This document shows, one piece after another, positions 10,499 through 22,400 of a stretch of DNA of 64,000 nt. Within the stretch, counting starts at the first letter, position 1. Every line of letters starts with the position of its first letter. The translations under genes were made by a program, and so were the position numbers. This DNA is from Ganoderma boninense (taxonomy: Eukaryota; Basidiomycota; Agaricomycetes; Polyporales; Polyporaceae). Location: assembly GCA_002900995.3 (NCBI GenBank), contig CM035304.1, forward strand, positions 2,760,823 through 2,824,822. The letters run 5' to 3'. The notes under the pieces are model-generated. The model ran no database searches and was not told the origin of the DNA. It saw only the letters and a program-made list of their open reading frames with translations.

Positions 10499-13400
10499 AT
10501 GTCCAAAGCGAGCATATCTGGGAAGGAGGTCGCGACTCACAACACTCGAGACAGTTGTTGGATCATCGTACATGGTGAGTTCTATGATCTGCTTCCGTGC
10601 TTTTCTATTCCTCCAGACGACGATGGCACGCACCCGAACGTTGAGCTGCTATCGACGGTTCCGGTGCTACACGCAAGTTAGGCGTACGTATATGCGTCTT
10701 CGCATGACCTGTTGCCAAACATCCGATTTCCGTGCAGTCGCATTGCCGGACGCAAGTGAGGGCCTCCCGTGTATACTCTAGAATCTGCAGGGAGCAGAGA
10801 GAAGACATGCAGAGACCCTCCTTGATCATCAGGCGAGTGGAGTTCAAACGAGGCGGGGGGCGAACGCAGCTCCGACGCTACACGACGTGTCCGTCCATCA
10901 ACATCGGCTCGCGAAACGGAGCGCTGATGCGGGGACGTGGGCGCGAGCTCATTACTTCAGTCCGGAACCTTGGCCCCATTTGGCGCATATACGTACGATA
11001 ACGAAGGAAGTGGGACCCATTCGGGAGGCCGGAGTTCCGCTCTCTTGCAACTGGCTGGATCCCGTTTCCTCCAAGCTGCCATCTCTTTGTCCTTCTCAGC
11101 GGCACGCCGTGTCTGACTGCCGTCGGCAGCCCGCGACTGTGACCAGCAGAACGTCGAGTCTGGGACGCAAAGACTGATTTTCATCTTGTCCTAACCAATC
11201 ATTTCGTCGTGGTTTAAAACCTGCTTGCGAGATATGAATGCTACCATGGTGGTGATGGGCACAGCGGGTTCGTGCCCCGAACAAGTTTCAGCACACATAC
11301 AGTCAGACTGTTGCGGGTACTCGGCGAGCAGCAATGTATATGCGCTGTTTGCCGCGGTCTACGTACTAGATTCGCTATACGCGTAGGACCTTGCTTCTGT
11401 CTTTCTCCTTTCCCCAACGCATTCATTAGTATCCCAAGCTCGGGTCTCTGACTGTTTTCAGGCAAGGTGTATGACGTCACAGACTTCTTGGACGGTGAGT
11501 CTCCCGACGCCCCGCAGCCATTACCAAACTCAAATTATGCATCAGATCATCCCGGTGGGAGCAGAATCATCCTCAAGTATGCCGGCAAGGACGCAACGTA
11601 AGCATATACCCGGCTCCAGGACCGCAGGAGCGCTCACGCCCTTCGCAGTGCGGAATACGACCCCATCCACCCACCGGATGCCATCACGACCCACTTGCCT
11701 CCAGAGAAGCAGTGAGTAGAATGCCTTCATAGCTCGCTGTCTCGTAGTAGTGACCCGCGCGCATTCAGTCTGGGAAGCGTGGATCCAGGAACCGTTGAGA
11801 AGGTCGAGGTCGAGGTCACGGATGTGGAGAAGCAGCGCTTAGAGCGTGTTGCGAACCGTCCCTCGCTCTCGGAGATTCTGAACCTGCACGACTTCGAGGT
11901 GCGTCTTTGCCTTTCGCGCATATATAGAGTCTGCGCCTGTCTCACGTTGATGGACGGTGTCTATATGCGTAGGCTATTGCGCGGATGGTCATGCCCGAGA
12001 AAGCGTGGGCGTACTACAGCTCCGCTGCCGAAGACGAGATTACGAACCGTGAAAATCCATGTCGCATACCACAGGTGAGACCAGAGAGCGCAGACATGGA
12101 TGTTCCTTTACTTACACCCGACGCTGCACAGGATATGGTGGAGACCTCGCATTCTCAGAGATGTCACGCACGTGGATTGGTCGACGAAGATCCTTGGCCA
12201 CGCCTCCAAGATGCCGCTATATATTGTCAGTAGCGACAATTCTGGCGCACGACGTTCGTTCACTAAAATCGTTGCAGACCGCCACGGCCCTCGGCAAGCT
12301 CGGGCACCCGGATGGTGAGCTCAATCTCACAAAGGCAGCAGCGAAGCACGGAGTCATACAGATGGTGCGCATATACGAGCTGTTTTCCGGATATATGCGT
12401 TGCTCATCTGCGCATATATAGATCCCAACGCTTGCCTCGTGCGCATTTGACGAGTTGGTCGACGCCGCTCAGCCCGGCCAGGTCCAGTTCCTCCAGCTGT
12501 AAGTCCCAAATTTTAACTCCTAATATTTTCCGCAGATATGCCCTCTAACGGCGACCTAGGTACGTGAACCGGGACCGCGAAATCACCAAGAAGTTCGTCC
12601 AGCACGCCGAGAAGCGCGGCATCAAGGCGCTCTTCATTACCGTCGACGCGCCCCAGCTCGGCCGCCGCGAAAAGGTCTGCTCGCGCTCCTCTCCACCTTG
12701 TCAGGATAGACCCCGCTCACAGCAGTGTTGCGTTCAGGACATGCGGCGGAAGTTCGAGGCGGAGGACCCCGCAGAGGTGACCGCGAACAACCAGGAGGGC
12801 AAGGTCGACCGCCTGCAGGGCGCCGCGCGCGCCATCAGCTCCTTCATCGACCCCGGCCTCGACTGGAAGGACATCCCCTGGTTCCAGAGCATCACGAAGA
12901 GTGCGTTCACTCCCCTCCCCCCTTCTCTCTCTCTTCCTATCCCCATCCCTATCCAACTGACACCTCGATCTCGCAGTGCCGCTCATCCTCAAGGGCGTCC
13001 AGTGCTGGGAAGACGCGCTCCAGGCGTACGACGCGGGCCTCGCCGGCGTCGTCCTCTCCAACCACGGCGGCCGCCAGCTCGACTTCTCGCGCTCCGGCGT
13101 CGAGGTCCTCGCCGAGGTCGTCCGCGAGCTCGGCGCGCGCCGCAGCCTCGCCTTCCCGAACGCCCGCTTCCAGCTCTTCGTCGACGGCGGCGTCCGCCGC
13201 GCCAACGACGTCCTCAAGGCCGTCGCGCTCGGCGCGACCGCGGTCGGGGTTGGGCGCCCGTTCCTCTACGCGTTCTCCGCGTACGGCTTCGAGGGCGTCG
13301 ACCACGCGCTCGACATCCTCGCCGACGAGTTCGAGATGAACATGCGCCTCATCGGGGCGAGGAACCTGAAGGAGGTCGTGCCCGACATGGTCGACGCGTC

Positions 13401-13570
13401 GAGCCTCAAGTCGCATATCGTGCCAGTGCCCGGGGACAGGCTGTTCGACTCCAACTGTGGGTATCATCCTCTTGTATGCTGTGTCTCGATGGCTGAGGCT
13501 AATTGATGGCATGTGTCTAGACGAGAGCATGCAGCACGCTCGCCTGCGGGAGGTCAAATCCAAGTTCTGA
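10499..13570 (+). CDS. Flavocytochrome b2-type L-lactate dehydrogenase, copy 2 (one-base frameshift)
   Basis: Same family and layout as the gene at 885-3277. I read 13 exons: 10499-10574, 11462-11494, 11546-11597, 11649-11711, 11769-11898, 11973-12074, 12132-12225, 12278-12364, 12422-12498, 12560-12674, 12738-12900, 12977-13456 and 13521-13570. The b5 domain has DHPGG and the second heme His in DPIHPPDA. The FMN domain has QLYVNRDREIT, SNHGGRQLD and GVGRPFLYA. The exons sum to 1522 nt, one more than a multiple of three. The extra base lies in the CC at 12057-12058, where the expected AYHR segment is out of frame. Intron 1 is 887 nt, against 62 nt in copy 1. The protein ends KSKF, a possible weak peroxisomal signal. 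As in copy 1 there is no presequence. I favour a sequence error at the frameshift because everything downstream is conserved. Confidence 0.88.
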
Positions 13571-14168
13571 AGATTCGATACTCGGGCGTATGACCGTTCT
13601 TTGGATCGAGAGCGCACGAGAGATAGAGGGGCGATTATTTTCTGCGAATGCCGCTCGAGCATGCGCGCAGACGCTCTGAGAGACCGCTGTAGATGTATGT
13701 ACTCTCGCTGGATCTATACATGATGGTCTGAGGTTTTGTGGATAAACCACATGCGTGCCGATCCTTCGAATGTTCTGAATTTTGGGAATATCGAGTAGCA
13801 TGGTATTGATGACATAGTTTATACGTACATGGCGACAAGAAGGATCATTAATGTAAGCATGGAATACGACCGGAGCGACCAAGCACGGTCAAAACCGGAC
13901 CTCGGAATATGGCAAGTATGATATACGTAGTAAAGGCAACAAGCAAGGGCGACTGAATACTGAGTCGTATTAGCAGCCCTTCGTGAACTAAGGTATCAAT
14001 GGTCCGCATGGATAGGATACAACTTTGGTGGAGCTTCTTAGACTAACCTCGTAACCTCACAGCCTCTATGACACAATCCAGCAAATAGATACAGCGCAAA
14101 ATGGCAGATAGCAACACCCCCACTCGTATCACACAACCAAGCACCCGCCTTTGACTCGAGCCAGAGGC
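13571..14168. other. Convergent intergenic region
   Basis: This separates the ends of the second lactate dehydrogenase (+) and the alpha-arrestin (-). It is comparatively AT-rich, with no convincing frame. It should contain both polyadenylation sites. Confidence 0.5.
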
Positions 14169-17100
14169 TCAATGATGCTCCTCGACCATTAAAATCGGGG
14201 GCGTTACTGTCCCCCCACTGATACCGGACGACGAAGCCAACTCGATGGTGACGGCGGCCTCGTACGACGGAGGTGCCTCGCCCTCTTCGGTCTCCTGTCC
14301 CGCGACCAGCCGCTCGAACAGCTCCGGGGTGCTATGTTGCTGGCCCTGGCGCTCCTGGCTCGACAGCGGTCCCCCGGGACTTGTGGCCTCGCCATTTAGG
14401 CTAGAGCGCGAGCTCGCGGACTGGTCCGACACGATCGAGGCCGGATGATGAGAGTGGTGCGAGCCTGGCAGAACGGCAGAGAGGGAGAGTGACGCGTGAT
14501 GGTGAGTCTGGCGTGTGCCAGATATCGAGCGACGCTGCGCAATAGAGCCTGCGCTCGGTGTCGCCTCGAGCAGAGGGGCAGATGCAGACGGAACGGGCGG
14601 GTTAGCCCCAGGGACTGGCTCAGAGGTGACGGACACGGCAGAGCCAGGGTCGGGCAAGCGGGAGTACGCCGGAAGCAACGTGTGTTCGGGATTGCACATA
14701 TGCTAAGTATATTGAAGTCAATGTCCGCCCCACCTACGTTAACGAGGTACTCACAGACAGGATGTGCACAGGCGTCTGTACGACGATATCGAATAGCTTC
14801 CGCTTGCCCGAAGCTGGGTCGAGCGCCTCGTCGTCCCCGCGCTCGACACGAAACACGAGCTTGAGCATGTGCCCGACCGAAATGTTGCTCCCCCGGTTCT
14901 TGTTCGTAATGTGGAGTGTCCCACCCGGGCCTGGGAGTGGCAGATCCCTGCGAATCGTCCACGGCCCTGGGCCCATAAACCCCGCCATCGCTTCGCCCGC
15001 GTCGTCCGCCTCAGGGTCGACAAGCTCTGCAAGAGGAGAGCGCGCGAACGCGTTTGGGTCGTCCGACAGCAGAGGTAGTATCGGAGGCCCATCCTTCTTT
15101 GGATATTTCAGGGCGAGCAGCGGAACCCTGTTGTTTGGGTCTGTGCGCGCGACACGCTTGAATGCCGTCCAATAATCGACGCGTTCTGTTGACGCAGATC
15201 ATAGATCGTGTCAGATATTATTTTGGCGTCACTTGACACCATACACAAGCATATACACACCCTCTAAGATCACTGAGACTCTATAGATCTTCATTTTCGT
15301 CCAGGGCATAAAGGTGATCGTGATGGGTATATGGCCGCCGATAGAGAAGCTGCGCCCAGATATGACGATCAAGTATTGCATTTGCGAGTCCCACTGGCGC
15401 TCGACGACAATACTCTCCGACTCCTCAGTATCGTCTTCACCCGGCGTGGCGACGACCGTGATGTCATGGGATGCCGTCAACTTCGTCTTGAATGCTCCAG
15501 GCCGGTGAACCACCGCCTTCAGCCTCCAATGGACAGATCCATAGTCGACGCTGAGCGACGGCGGTGCGCTTGCGGGGATAGCGAAAGATATAGGATACGT
15601 ATACACGCCTCATAACGAGGGCGTGTCAGAACAGCAGATTCACAATACTCGATCGACAGCGGCTGTAACTCACCTTTGCGGAACTCTTTCCACCCATCAC
15701 CGTATTCTCGCCCATCCTCCACCTCCAGTCCCAGCGCCTCCCCTACCCGTCCAATCGTTGATGGCTCTTTAAGCGCCGGGCCCTCCACCTCCGGCAATTG
15801 TGGCAGCGTGCGGTCCAGCGTCCGGCCGCGCGGCGGAGTGGTGTAACCACTTGAACGCGCTGGGTCCTGCTCAACGTACGGGGACCGAGAACGGACTCGG
15901 TCGACCATCGCCTCGAGCAGCGCGCTCGCGAACGAGAAGCGTTTATTCTTCCGCCCGCGTATCGTGTCGTCGCCGTCCGGATCCCTCGGCCGAGATGACG
16001 CGGGATCCGGTACATGGATGTGAGATGGGCTAGGATACTGCATGCTGCTGCTGCCGACCTGGAACTCGACGTCGTCGTCAAAGCTGACTCGTCGGGACTC
16101 TGGCGACAAGATGTTGGATGCAGAGCGGCACGGCGAGTGGGTATACCCTGAGACTCCAAGAGTAAGTTACAAGAGATGAGCACTACCGACGCGCCACTCA
16201 CCATTGAGGGCATCCGATCCTGAGCCTCGACGCAAATCCTCGAAGCTTCGTGCAGGAGATTGATTAGGCGACGGAACGTAGGTGCGATGCGAGATCGATG
16301 TCGATGGACTGAGATGTACCGGGGTGTCGTTGGGGGTGTATATAGGAGAGTATGGGGGCGACGCAACGGAAGGAATGGTGTTCTCGCGATGCGTTACAAA
16401 TCCACGCTGGAAGTGGGTCTGATCGACGCTCATGTACCGTCGATGAGTCCTGCGCTGGGCTTGCGTAGCTTGGCGGGAATCGGGAGAACGTCCGCGGGGT
16501 CCGTGCCCGCTCGCGCTACCTTCGGGTTGCACGATGCTGGATCGCTCCGAGTGATCTTCATCTTCATGTTCGAGCGCGAGTCCAGGCCCGACAGACAGAT
16601 GGCGGCGGAAATTGGAGCCGGGAGTGTGTCCCGCGCGAAAGAAGACGTATGACTGCGAGTAGATCTCGTGTTCTTCGGAGATTTCTATACGTCTCGCACC
16701 GACCCCTGCCCTCCTCAGCTTCAGACGCCGAGACACAAAGAAGGCGAGAAGTGCGCACCTTCGGGCCATGCAGTGTTCGTTTTCCCGGTAAGCTCGACTT
16801 CGATGCTGGTGATCCGCGTAGGTTTTGCGACATTCAGGACTAGCAGGCCGCGAAGCATGCCTGGTGGCGCGTCCGCAAGGATACCGCGACGGCGGCCGGT
16901 AGCGTCGCCCGCTCGGAGAAAGACAACGGATTCGGCCAGGCGTATGTCGAGGGCATTCTTGTGGGACGTGGGTTTCGCGGCTGTGGGCATGGAGGTGAGG
17001 TGAGTGGTGGGGGAGAAGGACGAGGGGACGGAGTCAGGGAGAGGAGAAGCAGAAAGCAGCTTCGCGGCCAGATCGAGACCGGCGCTGTGCCTGGGCTTCA

Positions 17101-17265
17101 TTTTTCCGTGCCGGACCGGAACTTTGGTCCCGATCCACTGATTCCGCCATTCCGGGGGAGGGTTGCTGTGCACTCACCCTCAACCAGCCAATCGGTCGCC
17201 GACGGCGCAAGTTGCCGTCTAGACCGTTGCTGCAGATTCTGCTGATCTAGTGCATCTGGCCTCAT
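14169..17265 (-). CDS. Alpha-arrestin (Rsp5/Nedd4 adaptor type) with PPSY motif
   Basis: Alpha-arrestins recruit the HECT ubiquitin ligase Rsp5 to plasma-membrane transporters and so direct their endocytosis. The gene starts at 17265 with a short exon. A GTGAGT intron joins it to an arrestin-N exon (about 17116 to 16785) containing LDIRLAESVVFLRAG, RGLLVLNVAKPTRITSIEVELTG and TAWPEG. Exons around 16690-15670 carry IEISEEHEIYSQSYVFF and a long Ser/Pro-rich insertion typical of fungal members. Arrestin-C-like strands follow: YPISFAIPASAPPSLSVDYG, WRLKAVVHRPG, then ISVGHMLKLVFRVE. The last exon (about 14700 to 14169) is a disordered tail with APPSYEAAV, the WW-binding motif. At about 900 residues in six or so exons it fits ROD1/ALY-like proteins. 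The substrate transporter cannot be told from sequence. Confidence 0.85.
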
Positions 17266-17718
17266 CTTCACTTTGGGCTGGGCACGAACGTTGGCAACGT
17301 CTGGAGGAGTCCCGAGCGCGCCATACTTAGTGGGAGGAAGAAAAGGGGTGGCGTACTTGCTCTGAGGACACCCTTTGCTTATAACGTCAGATTCAGACTC
17401 CGCACCGTCTTCGACGAAATCGGCGAAAGATCGGGGACAAATGACGTCGTGCCGTCATCACTTGGCGGGGCCCCGCGCCGGGCTCTCCCAAACAAGCAAC
17501 AGACTTACCAGATCAAGCTTTGACGCGCCCGTGGACGCAGGCGCTCTAAACCTTCTAATTATGGAAGGTTTGGCGGGAGAGTGGATGCTTGTTTGTTTGT
17601 GCGCGTGGGCGGCTGCGAGGGCGCAGGGCCGCCGTTGCCTTGGTTTCTACCAACCGCAATCCAATCGTCAACTGCGTGCGCCCACACACAGAATGGCCAT
17701 CCGATTGCTCCTCCCCGT

Positions 17719-17727
17719 GCGCATATA
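17719..17727 (+). promoter_or_regulatory. TATA-like element / GCGCATATA motif
   Basis: GCGCATATA followed by TAC lies 128 bases upstream of the ATG at 17855, in the divergent promoter shared with the alpha-arrestin. It could serve as a TATA element. The same nonamer recurs in several introns of this window, so the promoter role is uncertain. Confidence 0.35.
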
Positions 17728-17854
17728 TACTCCCCCAGCTCCGCCAATGCCTCCCTCATCCTCCCTCGTCGCCTTCTCCCCAAGCATCTCGAGTCCTCCT
17801 CTCCAGCCACCAACTTGAACGTTGCTCAGCCCGTTCCTCTCGTCCACAACCACA

Positions 17855-18550
17855 ATGTCTTCGCCTGTCGCGTCCTCCTCCGTCTCGCGCCCCATCTTCT
17901 TCGGTCTGTTCGACCGCCCGGCCACTCCCGCGCACGACATTGACCTCGAGGCCCAACTCGCCCAACCAACCACCGCCATCACCCACACCCCCCGCGCGAG
18001 CCGCGTCTCCGTCGATGAAACGCCAGACGCGATCGACGACTTCTTCGGCGCATCGCGCCCCTCGAGCCCGCGCCGCGCTCGCAACACCAGCCTCAGCGGC
18101 ACGCGCGACAGCCGCCACGACGATGTGCGGCTGTCTTCGCCCGTGGACGACGCGTCGATGTCGGACGCGCTCCCCCCGCCGTACGAGCACTCCATCTCCC
18201 CCCCAGCGTACTCGCAGGTCTCGGACCAGCCCACGCTCGCGATGTACCTCTTCAAGTTCGGCTTCCGTGAGTCGCTCTTTCTACGCGCTTTGCTCTCGTA
18301 CCGATGCTGACCGCCACCCTCTGCAGTGTTCCCCCTCTTCTGGGTGGCGGGCGCCCTCATCCTCCTCTCGCCTCTGTCCGCGCCAGCGGACTGGGAGGTG
18401 TCGAAGCCGGAGCTGGAGCGGGAGGAGCTTATCGCGTCGATGCGCCGCACAGAAGTCAAGTGGGCGCGGCGGTGTCTCCTCGCCCTCGCTGTCTTCGCTC
18501 TCGTCGTTGTCGCCCTCGTGCTTGGCGTTCTCTTCGCGCTCCGGGGATGA
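17855..18550 (+). CDS. Two-helix membrane protein with PPPYEH and PPAY motifs
   Basis: Two exons, 17855-18266 and 18327-18550, encode 211 residues. The first 135 are hydrophilic, Ser/Arg-rich and probably cytosolic. They contain PPPYEH and, a few residues later, PPAYSQ, giving one strict PPxY motif and a related site for WW domains. A first hydrophobic segment follows at once (FPLFWVAGALILLSPL), then a charged loop (EREELIASMRRTEVKWARRC), then a C-terminal helix rich in Leu, Ala and Val that ends at the stop. The pattern YLFKFGF-LFPLFW-(loop)-KWARR-helix resembles an uncharacterised protein I recall as common in Agaricomycetes. It lies 589 bp from and divergent to the alpha-arrestin. I infer that it may be a target or membrane adaptor of the same ubiquitin-ligase system. 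Confidence 0.75.
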
Positions 18551-19401
18551 ACGACCCTCCCATCAACGACCCTCGTATCAACATACCCTTGGCCTGGTGC
18601 CTCCACCCCACGACTCTCGTTTTGCTATGCCTATCATTATCATATATCGTTATGGACACTGTATCACTAGCACGAACCAAATGACCATTTCACGCCTTCC
18701 CTCACAAGTCGTGTCCCTTTTCCAACTCTCGGAATAAGCGCGTTTCATTTCCCCTGGAGCCGGGTTGAAACTCAGGTGTCTGCCTCTCTCCGGTGTTTGG
18801 GCTGTAGAGAGGCCCAGTTTGTGCTGCCATATGTGGGCAGCGAGGTCTTCGAGAACTGTGCGCCCCCAATATGTTGTCCGTTTCCTGGCCCTACCGGTTC
18901 CTTCATGTCCATGTTGTAAGCATCGATGGGCCTTGTGGAGCGGATGGTGGCGGATGGTGGTTAAGCACAGATGTCATTCTTACAAAGTGCTCAATCCCGT
19001 GGTTGGTGGACTCCGAGCAGCGCGATAAAAAGAGGCGAAGGCTTGTGATGGCCATCCCACAAATCCTCGCATATCACGGTTTCCAGATCCATGTTTCCCC
19101 TACTGAGGCCCACATGAACACAAAAAACGAAGACACACGACACTGAGCATTCCAAGACGACTAATATAGTAATGGCACACCGTGCGAATAGACAACATTA
19201 GGATATACAATATGGCCAGAGGCACCAATAAACTATTCCGAGGGGGAAGGGGAGGGGGGGAGAACGAGCGAGCGTGCTCGTCTCCGTCTATGCGTGTTTC
19301 GTGCAGTAGTAGTCGTGTAGATGATGGGGTGCAGCATGTCAGTCACGATGCGCGTCCGCCTCTCCGCGCCTGCTCGTCCGCGAGGTCAATCATCCTGCTC
19401 T
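18551..19401. other. Convergent intergenic region
   Basis: It lies between the ends of the two-helix protein (+) and the potassium transporter (-). Only short frames are present, with G-rich low-complexity sequence near 19240-19260. Confidence 0.45.
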
Positions 19402-22400
19402 CTAGATCGTGTAGGGTGTCCGCTTGTATCGACACCCGCTTCGGGGCCGCATCTCGACCGCGTACGGGAGACCTCTCCCGATGGAAGAGATCCTGAAGCC
19501 GGCTTGAGCTTGCGCTTGGGTATATGAAGAGTCTTCTCCCATGTGGGAACGTCCATCAGCCGTATCAAGGCCGTCGTTATGGTTTTGAGAGGTGTTGTCC
19601 GAAGATTGAGACGTCAAGTTGTCCTCGACAATCTCGTCTCCGTAGCCGTCCTCGGAGCTACCTTGGTAGTCGTCACTGAACTCGGAGGGCAGCATCACAG
19701 CGCGATCAATTGCCACTGGCAGGCCGCGGTGGCGGCCTCGCAGCATGACCAGGCAGATGATGAGCTTCGAAAGGGGATGGAGTGCGCCGGAGAATGAATA
19801 ATTGGCCTGGAGAGCCATTAGCCATCAAGCTTGGACAATAGGATAGACCGATCATACGTAAGGTACACCTAGACTCAGGCCCACTGTGCCGTATGCCGAG
19901 ACCAGCTCAAATACTGCAGGAATGGTTAGATGAGAATAGGCACAGAGTTCGTACACATACTGATAGTAAATATGTTGAACCAGCTGCTGTTCGCTTCGTC
20001 TTCAAGGCCGTCTTTCTAGATGACACTCAGCTAAAACGCATTGCCACAGGTCGCAGCACAACTTACCTCGATGATACAAACTAGGAATAAAGCCAATGCC
20101 AGCCACCACATATCTAACATTCAGCGGATTCAGCTCGAATCATCCAGCGCAGTTGCCGGCAAACAGCCGCACCGAAGGAAAGTTGCCTTCGAGCGTGCAT
20201 GGTAAGGTATCTTCCCCACACCGCTGCGCGATTTCCCGTGGGGTTAAAACCCGATTCAGTCATGGCATCGTCATCGTCGTGGTACACTCCCAGCGATTTT
20301 TCCTCGTAAACGTTCGTAGATCGGACACTGAAGGGGAGCGTCAGCGCCGTATGAATTCTACAGCCAAGTGCCACCCTTACCTCATCGCGATGGGGTCTGA
20401 AAAGTCATGCAGGGTGAGTATGTCTCACATCTAGATTCTGAACTGAATGGAACATCCACTCACAGACGCTGACATACATCATCACAACAAACAACACCCT
20501 GCGCAAACATCAGCATCGATCGCAAACGGGACACACAAGAAGGACATACTTCACCGCAGGCGCTAGATCTGACAACGTCACGGTGGCGAATCCAGCGGCG
20601 CGAACGGCGGTGGCCTGCAGCAACCCAAGCAGGAACCGCGTCCCAAAGGGTATGCTGTCAATCTCCGGATTCCCAATATCCAAGACAAGGAAGAAGAACC
20701 AGTCCGTAATGCTGAATATGTGAAAGGTCAAAAGGCAGGACAACGACATCCTGCAACATCTCAACTCACGTTAAGCAAGCAACCACGGTTAAAAGGAACC
20801 ATGTTTGATGAGAAGGGAAGAGGTAAACAAAGCATCGACGAGGGTGATCCATGAGGAAATGCAATGTCTCATTGATCCGTGAATGACTGGGGACGAGTTT
20901 GCTGAAGATCCAGCTGGGATGCGCAACGTGAGATGACCTCAAGGAGAGAAAGATACTCATTACATACATCTGGAAGCGTAGACTGGACACAGATGCAAGG
21001 ACAGTTAGGTGCTATATTTTTCGCCCCCAACAGATAGACTTACAAGACAGGCTAGAGAATAAAATGTCAGACCTCGAATGAGAGCCGGCAAAGTAAAGAC
21101 GCACGAATGCAGTGTTGCCCGCTAGGATTAAAAATGGCAAGGTCACGACCATGGGATATGCTGTCTGGAACGGGACCATGGACTGGTCTACAAGAGACAT
21201 TCCAGTGTTGGTGTACGCCGAGACTACCTGGAATGCAGAAAACCTGTCGATGGAAAATCAATCGGTGTAAGAGGGAGATCTTTGAATTGCGGACGCCTAC
21301 CAAGTCGTCCCAATGACTCTATGCAGCGCAGGCGGGATGAAGTCGCTGTGCCACTTCGGAATAGACATGTACGGCGCGATGATCACGAACCCGACGAGCT
21401 GCAACCCCAAATGATACTGGCGCACGCAGTCAATATCAACATACGGCTTCCCTAGATATAAATAAAAACGAATATACACTTACCAGTGGGACGAGCCACA
21501 GTAACGCCGTCAGCGCACGGTATTCCACTCCGCCCAACTCATCCAGCTGCTCCTGCGTAAGGGCCTGGAACATGGAGTTGTGCCCAACAACGGCATCAAA
21601 CGAAATGTACGGCACAGTGCGCGAACCGGCTGGCAAAGTGCCGCGCTCCGATGCGATGGTCCGCGTCTGAGGTATGGTGACCGTACGCGTCAGTGTCCGT
21701 TCAAGCTTAGGAAACGCGCGCCCAAATAAGCGCGACAGGATCGCAAACGGCGTAGGAAAGCCTCCGAAACCTCGGTCCATCGTGCGCATCGGGTGGTCGG
21801 CGTGAGGATGGGACGTCCCTGTGGTGATCGTGCCCGTGCGAGGCAGAGTGGCGGAGGGCCGCATCATGGTTGGTCGAGACATGGTCGGGCGCGACATTGT
21901 GCGGCGCGAGACGGTTGGGCGCGAGATAGACCCTGCGGCGTTGATTGGGTTCATTCAGAACGAGATCCGCAATTGGTGGGCACAAAATAACTCACGATGT
22001 CTGTGGAACGGTCCATGGGTAATGTCCTCCTCCTGCAGAATGGGGCTGATACGGCGCTCCAGAGTAAGGGCTTGGGGGATCGCTGCAAACTCCACCGTCT
22101 GTGTGCGTGGCAAAGGAAGACCTCGACCTTGCCGAGTGCTTGTTTGGGTGCGGAGGATAGGCACAGCACCCGCCGCTTTGCGAGGGTCAGCTGGCGGTAT
22201 GACGATCATTAAATTAGTCACGCACTGATCTGCGTCGTCGTTGCAGAGTGCGCCAGCGACAGCTCTGGAGGCTCGCATTCCCGACTTAGCATAGGAACCG
22301 AGTGGCTTCTCAGCGTTAATATCGGCAGACGTCTGGAGGACTACATACATTTCCTCCCCCGCGCTCTGCTGGGCATCGTGGGTTTTGTCCACCGCAGTCG

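Noticed and set aside
12949..13662. Minus-strand frame of 237 codons opposite lactate dehydrogenase copy 2
   Set aside because: GC-rich antisense shadow of the conserved FMN domain; no domain of its own.
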